Below, in pieces: positions 1-6,082 of a DNA stretch of 7,114 nt; the first letter of the stretch is position 1; the number at the start of each line of letters is the position of its first letter. Source of the DNA: DSOS01 sp035286585. GTDB taxonomy: Bacteria > Chloroflexota > Anaerolineae > Anaerolineales > UBA4823. Below the pieces are notes generated by a model. The model ran no database searches. It worked only from the letters and a program-made list of their open reading frames with translations, and had not been told where the DNA came from. The stretch covers positions 1 through 7,114 of the forward strand of contig DATEDC010000019.1 in assembly GCA_035286585.1 (NCBI GenBank). The letters run 5' to 3'. The translations under genes and the position numbers were made by a program.

Positions 1-5
1 GCCAC

Positions 6-1937
6 GTGAGCTCAATGTACGAAGACCGCAACACATTCAATCTGACCAGGGAGCGCGCCTTCGCCGTGCAGCGCTTGTATGAGAGCGTCGCCCAGCCGCT
101 GCTCTACAGCCCGGTCCATCCCCAGGAGATCAGCGAGTGGAGCGATAACCGCGCCCTGAGCGAAGGGCCCGCGGAAGCAGCCCGCCTGTACCAGCGCTTT
201 TTCGACGCCCCGATTAACGACGCCGAGCGTGAAACCATCGTGCGGGCGGCACGCTCCACCTGGTCAGGCCAGCAGGCAGAGGCCGCCGTGCAGGCGGTGG
301 ACGATCGCGAGGTGCACCTGGCAAGACAGGAGATCGCCATCCATGAACACGGCGATTGGGCTGAGGTGGAGCTCTTCGAGGTTTATCAAAACGTCACCCC
401 AGAAAACCAGGAAGTGATCTATTATTTCAACCTGCCGGAGTCGGCGGTCATCACTGGCGTATGGCTGGGCGAGACCCCGAACCGGGAGACCCGCTACACC
501 TACCAGGTGGCGCCGCGCGGCGCAGCCCAGGCGGTGTACCGCAACGAGGTGCGCCGCAACGTCGACCCGGCGCTGGTCGAGCAGATCGGCCCGCGGCAGT
601 GCCGCCTGCGCGTCTTCCCCATCCCTCCCCTGACGCTGCGCTGGAACGAGAATGGAACCCGCGTCATTTCCAAAGAAGCCCGCCCGATGTATATGTGGCT
701 CACTTACCAGGTCCTGCAGGAGGAGGAAGGCTGGCCTCTGCCCCGCCTGGCAGAGCAGCGCAACATCTTTTGGGATCAAGAGACCGTACGGCTGGTCAAC
801 GGCAGCCTGCTGGAAGCCAACCATGCAGACTGGCTGCCGGTGGCGATCCCCGCCAGTGAGGCGCCCGACCCCAGAGCGCACCGGGCGGACTTCCCCGGCG
901 GCTGGAGCGTTTTAGCAGAGCCGGTTTCAGGGGAGGCGGCGAGCTCGCTGCCGGAAGGGATGCGCCTAGCGGTGGTGCTGGACCGCTCGCGCAGCATGGC
1001 GGAGCGCACCGATCTCGTCGCCGAGGCGCTTGACCGTCTAAGGGCGATTACCGAGCTGCCGGTGGACATTTACCTGACTTCTTCGGCCTTCCGGGGAGAA
1101 GACCCCTCGCTGGTCGCGTTGGCCGAGCTCGAGGCGGAGAAGATCCTTTACTTTGGCGGGCAGAACCCGGGCGCCCTGCTGGCCCAATTTGCCGCTCTGC
1201 GCCAGGAGCGCCAGTACGACACCATCCTGGTGTTGAGTGACGGCAGCGGTTACGAGCTGGGCGAAAGCCAGGTCGAGCTGCCCGCCTTCGAGGCGCCGGT
1301 CTGGCTGGTGCACCTGGGCGACGAGCTGCCGCTGGGCTACGACGATGAGACCCTGGAAGCCATCCAGTCTTCCGGCGGCGGGGTAGCGGGCAGTCTGGAC
1401 CAGGCTCTGGAGCGGCTTGCGCTGGCCCTGAGGCAGAAAGCCGCAGGGATGGAGGCAGCCAGCTACGCGGCGGACAGCCTGGATGGGTATATCTGGCGGG
1501 TGGTGCCGACCGAGCAGGCGGATGCCAGCGCGCAAACGGTCGATTACCAGGTCCACCGCGGGCAGGACGGCTACCTCGCCTTCGCCGCCCGCCGCCTGGT
1601 GCTGGCCGAGATGCAGCGCTACCGGGACGAGTTGAGCCAACTGCCCACCCTGGACCGGCTGCACGCCCTGGCACAGGAGTACAGCATTGTCACGCCTTAT
1701 TCGTCGATGATCGTCCTGGTCAATGATCAGCAACGGCGCCTGCTCGAACAGATGGAGAAGCTGGAGGACCGCTACACGCGCGAGGTGGAAGAGCTCGGCG
1801 ACACCACGCCCTCCACGCCGGGGCCGCTGACCGGGGTGCCCGAGCCGCACGAATGGCTGCTGCTGACCCTGGCGGCAGGCCTGCTGGCTTATTATGCGTA
1901 CACCCGGCGCACGACCCTGGCGCAAAGAATCCGTTGA
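6..1937 (+). CDS. VIT/vWA-domain protein with C-terminal PEP-CTERM-like sorting signal (5' partial)
   Basis: Probably a cell-envelope protein of unknown function, anchored or processed at its C-terminus. Numbering from the GTG at position 6: residues about 100-235 form a VIT-like beta domain (EHGDWAEVELFEVYQN, then LPESAVITGVWLG). A von Willebrand A-like domain follows at about 318-475, with an intact MIDAS start D326-x-S328-x-S330 and a second strand LSDGSG at 410-415. The segment EYSIVTPYSSM at 558-568 is typical of VIT/vWA proteins. The C-terminus has VPEP (611-614), a hydrophobic helix (about 617-632) and RR (634-635), the three-part PEP-CTERM pattern. The frame stays open to the left edge and no ribosome-binding site is visible before the GTG. 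From family knowledge (the PEP-CTERM integral membrane family, TIGR02921-like) I infer that an N-terminal multi-pass membrane part lies upstream. The family assignment comes from recall and was not searched. No exosortase is in the window. Confidence 0.82.
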   Translation: MSSMYEDRNTFNLTRERAFAVQRLYESVAQPLLYSPVHPQEISEWSDNRALSEGPAEAARLYQRFFDAPINDAERETIVRAARSTWSGQQAEAAVQAVDDREVHLARQEIAIHEHGDWAEVELFEVYQNVTPENQEVIYYFNLPESAVITGVWLGETPNRETRYTYQVAPRGAAQAVYRNEVRRNVDPALVEQIGPRQCRLRVFPIPPLTLRWNENGTRVISKEARPMYMWLTYQVLQEEEGWPLPRLAEQRNIFWDQETVRLVNGSLLEANHADWLPVAIPASEAPDPRAHRADFPGGWSVLAEPVSGEAASSLPEGMRLAVVLDRSRSMAERTDLVAEALDRLRAITELPVDIYLTSSAFRGEDPSLVALAELEAEKILYFGGQNPGALLAQFAALRQERQYDTILVLSDGSGYELGESQVELPAFEAPVWLVHLGDELPLGYDDETLEAIQSSGGGVAGSLDQALERLALALRQKAAGMEAASYAADSLDGYIWRVVPTEQADASAQTVDYQVHRGQDGYLAFAARRLVLAEMQRYRDELSQLPTLDRLHALAQEYSIVTPYSSMIVLVNDQQRRLLEQMEKLEDRYTREVEELGDTTPSTPGPLTGVPEPHEWLLLTLAAGLLAYYAYTRRTTLAQRIR

Positions 1938-1940
1938 ACC

Positions 1941-2016
1941 CCCATCCGTAGAGACGCCACGTTGGTAGGGGCGGTCTATAAAAAGGGCGAAGCGTGTCAC
2001 ATCCCCTACGGATGGG
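1941..2016. repeat. 11-bp perfect inverted repeat in the convergent spacer
   Basis: CCCATCCGTAG at 1941-1951 is the exact reverse complement of CTACGGATGGG at 2006-2016, with a 54-base spacer. It begins four bases after the stop codon of the VIT/vWA gene. It could form a 3'-end stem on that transcript, but no T-run follows, so it does not look like an intrinsic terminator for the plus strand. It interlocks with the repeat and hairpin at 1965-2041, so the two folds compete. It is probably part of a composite REP-like element. Confidence 0.6.
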
Positions 2017-2041
2017 ATTGATAGCACTGCTTCGCCCCTAC
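1965..2041. repeat. REP-like repeat with GTAGGGGCGAAGC core arms
   Basis: The right arm GCTTCGCCCCTAC (2029-2041) is the reverse complement of GTAGGGGCGAAGC. The left side carries this core in two overlapping pieces: GTAGGGGCG at 1965-1973 pairs with 2033-2041, and GGGCGAAGC at 1985-1993 pairs with 2029-2037. The same core, with one mismatch, occurs at 6168-6180 inside the transposase remnant, so this is a dispersed family and not a local accident. Such short palindromic units are typical substrates of REP-associated tyrosine transposases. The link to the nearby transposase is inference. Confidence 0.65.
1980..2041 (-). terminator. Rho-independent terminator of the NADP oxidoreductase gene, built from the repeat
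   Basis: Read on the minus strand, just after the stop codon at 2043, the sequence forms a 9-bp outer stem GGGCGAAGC/GCTTCGCCC (2037-2029 with 1993-1985). Further in are GTG/CAC, TCA/TGA and ATCCC/GGGAT pairs separated by small bulges, closing on an 8-base loop. Five T residues follow the outer stem at once (1984-1980), as an intrinsic terminator requires. On the plus strand the hairpin is preceded by A residues and not followed by T, so termination should act only on the minus-strand gene. The hairpin appears to be a REP-like repeat put to use as a terminator. Confidence 0.68.
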
Positions 2042-2042
2042 G

Positions 2043-2654
2043 TTATGCACCCAGCAGCTTGAAAGCCAGGCGGCGACCCAGGCCCTTGCGAATGGCCAGT
2101 TCCAGCCACAAGGCGCCAAGGTTATCCACCAATTCCACCCGCTCCAGGCCGCCCACCCAGATGGGGCGCAGGCCTACCTGCTGGATCAACTCCTCCACTT
2201 GCACACGCGCCGGGCCATCCGCGCCGCAGTAGAAATGATCCACCTGGAACCCCCCGATGTGCGCCTCGGCAAATAACTCCCAGCCCAAGGAGTTGAACGC
2301 CCGGTAGATTTTCCCCGCCGGGGCGCTCCCCCTGAGGGCGGCGAGGTTGTTGATCACCGGGCCGGCAAAGTTGTTGGTCGCGTCGATTAATATCTTGCCA
2401 TCCAGCGACTCAGCATGAGCCGTGGCCACCTGCGGAACGGCCGACCAGGGGATAGAAAACAAGACCGCCTCACCAAGGGCTAGCGCGCTCTCGATTGAGC
2501 CGATCTCAGCACCCCCGCCGATCTCAGAGCGCAACCTCTGCACCTTTGGGCTGTGAACATCGCGCACGCCAAACGCCACATGATGCCCTGAGGCCAGCCA
2601 CTTTTTACCCAGCGTAGCGCCGATATTGCCCGCGCCGAGGATAGTTATTTTCAT
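2043..2654 (-). CDS. NADP-binding oxidoreductase, F420-dependent NADP reductase family
   Basis: A 203-residue cytosolic Rossmann-fold protein, resembling the coenzyme F420-dependent NADP oxidoreductase family (COG2085-like). It starts MKITILGAGNIG, with the dinucleotide-binding glycines G7, G9 and G12 at the very N-terminus. Arg31 after the second strand (FGVRD) suggests a preference for NADP(H). IDATNN at 90-95 and RAFNSLGW at 118-125 are the conserved central blocks of this family. The length fits a complete protein. Many members reduce substrates other than F420, so the reaction cannot be fixed from sequence. The ATG at 2654 is the natural start because the nucleotide-binding strand begins at once, although no clear Shine-Dalgarno is visible. 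The gene stands alone, converges with the VIT/vWA gene and ends at a hairpin terminator. Confidence 0.85.
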   Translation of the reverse strand: MKITILGAGNIGATLGKKWLASGHHVAFGVRDVHSPKVQRLRSEIGGGAEIGSIESALALGEAVLFSIPWSAVPQVATAHAESLDGKILIDATNNFAGPVINNLAALRGSAPAGKIYRAFNSLGWELFAEAHIGGFQVDHFYCGADGPARVQVEELIQQVGLRPIWVGGLERVELVDNLGALWLELAIRKGLGRRLAFKLLGA

Positions 2655-2671
2655 GTGGACGGCTAGTCGCC

Positions 2672-2695
2672 TCGGCGTGACTGACCAAACGCCGA
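2672..2695. other. Short hairpin upstream of the NADP oxidoreductase gene
   Basis: TCGGCGT (2672-2678) and ACGCCGA (2689-2695) form a perfect 7-bp stem with a 10-base loop, starting 18 bases upstream of the oxidoreductase start codon. It could be an operator or a 5'-leader hairpin. No T-run follows on either strand, so it is not a clear terminator for the neighbouring ATPase gene. The rest of 2655-2834 shows no convincing gene, and I see no confident promoter there. Confidence 0.3.
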
Positions 2696-2834
2696 TATAG
2701 ATTCTCGGGGAGTTTGAGCGTAATCGTTTCGACGGCTACTCTCAGGACAAGTTCTTCGCATAGTGGCACGGGTATAAGACCAGATATGACAGTTACAGGC
2801 GAGCGATCCCCGGCTGGACAGACCCGCCTCTACT

Positions 2835-3743
2835 TCACCCCTCCGTGGGCTGGAAATGGTTCAGCAGTTGACCGGACTCAGCCAGCTCCAAACCTTTGGC
2901 GAGCACGCGTTGGTAAGTGATTCCCAGGGATAAGTCCGGCTCATTCCCTTTCAGGATATCATCGATCGTGGTGTATACGCTGGATTTTTTCACAATTTCC
3001 CACAAATCCTCGTCCAGCAGGTTCGTTTTCAAGTGGGAATAAAATGCCACCGGCAGGGTGCGCTTGTACCAGGGCATTTTTTGCTTGATCTGTTTATCCA
3101 ATTCCTGGATCAGGTCCCCAACTTCATGGATAGACAGCTCCGGGAATATCGCCGCGACCATCTCTGTGCGCTCCTCGAAATTTGGGTTCCACTCGAAGGC
3201 GGTCATCCTGCCGGCGCGCATCAACGGCTCGTATAGCTTGGTGAAATCGTTGCCGGTAATGATGATCGGAACTCGATAGGTATCTTTTCCTTCCACCGAG
3301 TTAGGATAATCCACCAGGTGCATGAGCTCGCCATAAACGCTCAACTGGTAGGCGGTGTAGCGGTTGACATCTCCGCCCCAGCTGCCCAGTCCGGTGTCGA
3401 TATCGTTGATCAAAACGGCTGCCAGGCTGCATTCACCGCTGCGCAGCGCTTCGCTGGCGCGAATATACGTCTGGCGGATAATATGGGCGGATTCTCCCGA
3501 GATCAAGTTATCGAACTGCCCCCCCGAGATCAAAAAGCGCTTGACACCCATGATGCGCAGCGCATTTTCGGCCTGGAAGGTTTTGCCCTCGCCGGTCGGG
3601 CCGTGAATGCCCAGCAAAAGCGGGATCTGTCCCTCGACATCCTGGAGGATATTTTTCAACACGTGGAGAGTAATCACCTGCTGGAAGCGGGGAGAGATGA
3701 ATACAGGTTTAAGCTTGGGCACTCTCAGGGTTGGATTAACCAC
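2835..3743 (-). CDS. AAA+ ATPase resembling Rubisco activase
   Basis: A 302-residue soluble AAA+ ATPase. Walker A is GPTGEGKT (48-55), Walker B LINDID (111-116), and sensor 1 lies in IITGNDF (161-167, Asn165). The likely arginine-finger region is MRAGRM (175-180). From memory of the family, several blocks line up with plant and cyanobacterial Rubisco activase: SGGQFDN (73-79, pore-loop position) before GESAHIIRQTY, and VPIIITGNDFTKLYEPLMRAGRM. The N-terminal Rubisco-binding domain of plant activases is absent; the AAA core begins about 40 residues in. The start chosen is GTG at 3743, with GAAAGGA (3752-3758) 8 bases before it. The frame is open further upstream but would run antisense through psd. 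Its job here is unknown: it may remodel some protein complex other than Rubisco. It is transcribed divergently from psd and appears monocistronic. Confidence 0.85.
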   Translation of the reverse strand: MVNPTLRVPKLKPVFISPRFQQVITLHVLKNILQDVEGQIPLLLGIHGPTGEGKTFQAENALRIMGVKRFLISGGQFDNLISGESAHIIRQTYIRASEALRSGECSLAAVLINDIDTGLGSWGGDVNRYTAYQLSVYGELMHLVDYPNSVEGKDTYRVPIIITGNDFTKLYEPLMRAGRMTAFEWNPNFEERTEMVAAIFPELSIHEVGDLIQELDKQIKQKMPWYKRTLPVAFYSHLKTNLLDEDLWEIVKKSSVYTTIDDILKGNEPDLSLGITYQRVLAKGLELAESGQLLNHFQPTEG

Positions 3744-3751
3744 GCTCGTTT

Positions 3752-3758
3752 TCCTTTC
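3752..3758 (-). promoter_or_regulatory. Shine-Dalgarno that sets the GTG start of the AAA+ ATPase
   Basis: On the minus strand GAAAGGA lies 8 bases before GTG at 3743. This is the only good ribosome-binding site near the beginning of the conserved region. It supports a 302-residue protein over the much longer open frame that continues to 4265. Confidence 0.75.
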
Positions 3759-3763
3759 GGCCA

Positions 3764-3769
3764 ATTGTA
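3764..3769 (-). promoter_or_regulatory. Possible -10 box (TACAAT) for the AAA+ ATPase gene
   Basis: TACAAT on the minus strand is one base from TATAAT and lies 20 bases before the GTG start, which would give a short leader holding the Shine-Dalgarno. The best -35 candidate (CTGGCA at 18-base spacing) is weak, so this is a tentative call. Confidence 0.35.
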
Positions 3770-3814
3770 ACCCTATCCGGGCAACTTTGCCAGTACATGC
3801 GATCCTATGGACAT

Positions 3815-3828
3815 TTGTGCTATCACAA
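3815..3828. promoter_or_regulatory. Palindrome TTGTG-N4-CACAA, candidate operator
   Basis: TTGTGCTATCACAA has perfect 5-base arms around a 4-base centre. It lies about 70 bases upstream of the ATPase start and about 115 bases upstream of the psd -35 box. The size and symmetry suit a dimeric helix-turn-helix regulator, with a superficial likeness to TGTG/CACA sites of the CRP/FNR type. No regulator gene is in the window, and a 14-base palindrome can arise by chance. Confidence 0.35.
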
Positions 3829-3880
3829 GAGGTAAATGCAAAAATCCCCCAATTTAAGGTACCTGACACTTGCCTCCTGC

Positions 3881-3926
3881 GCATCCACCACCTCCCAGGC
3901 CTCCTCAGACAGGTGGTGTAGAATGC
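3881..3926. repeat. Imperfect inverted repeat upstream of the psd promoter
   Basis: CACCACCT (3886-3893) pairs perfectly with AGGTGGTG (3911-3918). Outside it GCAT (3881-3884) can pair with ATGC (3923-3926) across a small internal loop. It lies between two divergent genes, so a terminator role is unlikely. It may be a regulatory site or a degenerate REP-like unit. Confidence 0.4.
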
Positions 3927-3944
3927 CTTGTGAACGGATGTGCC

Positions 3945-3972
3945 TGGACTGTGCGGGAAACAATTGTATAAT
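3945..3972 (+). promoter_or_regulatory. Sigma-70-type promoter for psd-pssA-acyltransferase
   Basis: A perfect -10 box TATAAT at 3967-3972 is preceded, at 16-base spacing, by TGGACT (3945-3950), which matches 4 of 6 bases of TTGACA. Transcription would start near 3979, leaving a leader of about 33 bases before the ATG at 4012. The location rules out the upstream in-frame GTG at 3940 as the main start of psd. Confidence 0.68.
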
Positions 3973-4011
3973 GGCAGCATGCCGCGTGAACCGCACGGAG
4001 AGCAAGGGTAC

Positions 4012-4698
4012 ATGAGACAAGACAGCCGGCACCGGTGGTGGCCGTTCGCTGCCGGCAGCGGTCTGACCATCACTGGCGCGACGGCAGTGCTGGTAACCGC
4101 AGCGCTGCTGTGGATCTTATGGCCGCACTGGCTAACCGGATCCATTCTGGCTGCGAGCGCTGGATTGTGGCTGGCAATCCTGTACTTCTTTCGCGATCCT
4201 CCCCGGTTCATCCGTTCTAAACCCGGAATCGTTCTCAGTCCGGGCGACGGCAGGGTAGTGCACATTGGGGCCGAACAGGAAGGGCGCTACCTGCTTGCCG
4301 ATACCATGCGCATCAGCCTTTTCCTCTCGGTGACGGACGTGCACGTGCAACGCATACCGCTCGAGGGCCGGGTGGTGGTCGTTGAGCACCAACCCGGTCA
4401 ATTTTTGCAGGCCTTCAAACCGGAAGCCTCCCAGGTCAACGAAGCCATCGCAACCGTCGTTGAAACTGCCTACGGCCGCATCCTGGTCAGGCAGGTGGCA
4501 GGCATCCTGGCCCGGCGCTGCGTCAACTACCTGGAAGCCGGCGACCCGGTGCAAGCTGGCCAGCGTTTCGGCATGATCCGCTTTGGCTCACGCATCGACC
4601 TGTTCCTGCCGCCGGAGGCCCAGGCGCTGGTTGCCGTCGGTGATAAAGTGCAGGGAGGCATTACCCCGCTTGCCCGGCTGCAGCAAGGTGAGCGTTGA
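4012..4698 (+). CDS. psd: Phosphatidylserine decarboxylase proenzyme (short, TIGR00164-like)
   Basis: Membrane-bound enzyme that decarboxylates phosphatidylserine to phosphatidylethanolamine using a self-made pyruvoyl group. With ATG 4012 it has 228 residues, normal for the short Psd form. Two hydrophobic helices lie at about 18-36 and 42-60, followed by FFRDPPR (59-65), typical of the family. Asp79 in SPGDGRV and His111 in TDVHVQR fit the autocleavage residues. RFGMIRFGSR (185-194) contains the Gly192-Ser193 self-cleavage site, where Ser193 becomes the pyruvoyl. ATG 4012 is preferred because GGAG (3997-4000) lies 11 bases before it and because the promoter excludes GTG 3940. ATG 3979 falls at the predicted transcription start and could only work leaderless. 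The stop overlaps the pssA start. An archaetidylserine-type substrate cannot be excluded but is unlikely in a bacterium. Confidence 0.9.
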   Translation: MRQDSRHRWWPFAAGSGLTITGATAVLVTAALLWILWPHWLTGSILAASAGLWLAILYFFRDPPRFIRSKPGIVLSPGDGRVVHIGAEQEGRYLLADTMRISLFLSVTDVHVQRIPLEGRVVVVEHQPGQFLQAFKPEASQVNEAIATVVETAYGRILVRQVAGILARRCVNYLEAGDPVQAGQRFGMIRFGSRIDLFLPPEAQALVAVGDKVQGGITPLARLQQGER

Positions 4699-5399
4699 AC
4701 AGCCGCTACCGTGCACTCATCCCCAACAGCATCACCATGGCTTCCCTGGCCTGCGGCGCTCTTTCGCTGCTGCTCTCGACCAGCGGAAACCCGCAACTCG
4801 CCGGTATGCTCATCCTGGCCAGCTACCTCCTGGACCTGATCGATGGCTGGGTGGCACGCTGGCTGAAAGCCGGCTCCGCCTTTGGTCTGCAACTGGATTC
4901 GCTGTCTGATATCGTCAGCCTGGGCGCAGCGCCGGGCGTGCTGGTCTTCGCCTACCTGTGGGGGCAGGGTGAAACCGCCTGGTGGGTATGGGCAGTTGCC
5001 ATACTGGTGCCCCTGGCAGGGGCTTTCCGTCTGGCGCGCTATAACCTGCTGCCCTCCCAGCCAACGGCCTCCCACGAGACGTTGGGGCTGACCATCTCTA
5101 CCGGCGGCGCGACTCTGACGCTGGCCGTGCTGTCCGATCTCACCACGACCGGAGAGCGCCTGCCCGCCTGGAGCTTCGCCCCGCTGGTGGGCTTCGTGTG
5201 CCTGCTGATGGTCAGCCGCATCATCTTCCCGTCTTTTGCAGGGATTTTCTCCCAGCCTCGACGCAGCCTGATATTGGCCCTGTTGTTCGCCGTTTCACTT
5301 CTGCTGGTTCCCATTTATAGAGCCTGGTTTTACTGGACGAGCGCTTACCTCGTTTTCTCGCTGGCGCTCGCCGGGTACAGGCGTCTCAAACCGCGATGA
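4695..5399 (+). CDS. pssA: CDP-diacylglycerol-serine O-phosphatidyltransferase
   Basis: A 234-residue integral membrane enzyme that joins CDP-diacylglycerol and serine to give phosphatidylserine, the substrate of the Psd encoded just upstream. The CDP-alcohol phosphatidyltransferase signature D(x2)DG(x2)AR(x8)G(x3)D(x3)D is complete: D47, D50-G51, A54-R55, G64, D68 and D72. The N-terminal RALIPNSITMASLACG is typical of the Gram-positive/archaeal-type PssA. Several hydrophobic helices fill the remainder. The start is TTG at 4695, overlapping the psd stop (TTGA), with AAGG (4685-4688) 6 bases before it. No ATG fits the conserved N-terminus, so a rare TTG start with translational coupling is likely. 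Adjacency to psd supports serine over glycerol or inositol as acceptor. Confidence 0.9.
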   Translation: MNSRYRALIPNSITMASLACGALSLLLSTSGNPQLAGMLILASYLLDLIDGWVARWLKAGSAFGLQLDSLSDIVSLGAAPGVLVFAYLWGQGETAWWVWAVAILVPLAGAFRLARYNLLPSQPTASHETLGLTISTGGATLTLAVLSDLTTTGERLPAWSFAPLVGFVCLLMVSRIIFPSFAGIFSQPRRSLILALLFAVSLLLVPIYRAWFYWTSAYLVFSLALAGYRRLKPR

Positions 5400-6082
5400 G
5401 CACATGGATCCAGCAGCGCGATCGCCTGTATGGCACAGTCCTGTACCTGGTGGCTCGACTCACCAGCAAAACGGCGCGCTTTCAGGTGAGCGGCAGCCAG
5501 TACTTTCAAGCTGCCCTGAGCGGTGAGCGCCCAACCATCCTTACCGCCTGGCATGGCATGACGATGATGCTGGCTGGGTTCCTTCTCAACCAGCGCGATA
5601 TCAGCGAGGTAGTCCTGATCATCCCGGGTGACCGGCGTGGACCTGTGCTGGACGTTTTCGCCCGCAAGCTGGGCGCGACCCCCTTCCCCATGGACCTGAG
5701 CGGAGACGCCAGCCTGTCTGCCGCTCGCAAGCTGGCTCAACTGGTACGCCTGATCAAAGCCGGGCACCACGGGTACATCACCCCGGACGGACCAGACGGC
5801 CCCGCCCATGTCGTCAAGCCGGGGGTGGTCTACCTCGCCCGCAAAGCGCAGGCTACCATCCTCCCGGTAGGCGCCTACACCCGCCACGGTTATCGCCAGC
5901 CGCGCTGGGACCGCTACGTAGTCCCATACCCGTTCTGCCGCATCTCGGTCTGCTTCGGACCTCCCTTGCACGTACCTGAAGAGGTCGAGTTAATGGCAGC
6001 GACCGGGCCACTGACCGACACACTGCATCGAGTAACCATGCAGGCTGCCGCGAATTATTACGAACAAAGACCGGGAAGGTGA
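5396..6082 (+). CDS. Lysophospholipid acyltransferase family protein (DUF374-like)
   Basis: A 228-residue probable membrane-associated acyltransferase. The conserved blocks are AWHGMTMM (51-58, the His53 motif), IIPGDRRG (75-82), ITPDGPDGPAHVVKPG (128-143), ILPVG (155-159) and WDRYVVPYPF (171-180). These match the LPLAT family of DUF374/COG2121. In the classic HX4D acyltransferase motif an Asp would follow His53 by five positions; here that position is Met58, a departure that to my knowledge is seen in the DUF374 branch. The acyl donor and acceptor are unknown. The ATG overlaps the pssA stop (ATGA) and no separate Shine-Dalgarno is obvious, so translation is probably coupled. Its place after psd and pssA suggests a role in phospholipid acylation, which is inference. 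Confidence 0.85.
   Translation: MSTWIQQRDRLYGTVLYLVARLTSKTARFQVSGSQYFQAALSGERPTILTAWHGMTMMLAGFLLNQRDISEVVLIIPGDRRGPVLDVFARKLGATPFPMDLSGDASLSAARKLAQLVRLIKAGHHGYITPDGPDGPAHVVKPGVVYLARKAQATILPVGAYTRHGYRQPRWDRYVVPYPFCRISVCFGPPLHVPEEVELMAATGPLTDTLHRVTMQAAANYYEQRPGR

Noticed and set aside
264..881. Open frame of 205 codons on the minus strand opposite the VIT domain.
   Set aside because: Antisense to conserved coding sequence, no recognisable domain, no ribosome-binding site.
1038..2027. Long open frame on the minus strand (329 codons) opposite the VIT/vWA gene.
   Set aside because: It lies antisense to a clear conserved gene, its translation is rich in Q, G and R without any recognisable motif, and it runs through the terminator. 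This is the usual shadow of a GC-rich gene.
1938..2042. CRISPR array or small CRISPR-like repeat cluster.
   Set aside because: The repeats here are inverted, not direct, and have no regular spacers.
2714..2920. Small plus-strand open frame of 68 codons.
   Set aside because: It overlaps the 3' end of the ATPase gene on the other strand, lacks a ribosome-binding site and has no recognisable features.
3318..3770. Plus-strand open frame of 150 codons opposite the ATPase.
   Set aside because: It is antisense to the Walker A and Walker B coding region and resembles no protein.
3940..4011. Longer psd product starting at GTG 3940.
   Set aside because: The start would lie upstream of the TATAAT box at 3967-3972, and the extra residues are not part of the Psd fold.
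3744..4265. N-terminal extension of the AAA+ ATPase frame by 174 codons.
   Set aside because: It would run antisense through the psd promoter and the first part of psd, shows no domain, and a good Shine-Dalgarno precedes GTG 3743 exactly where family similarity begins.
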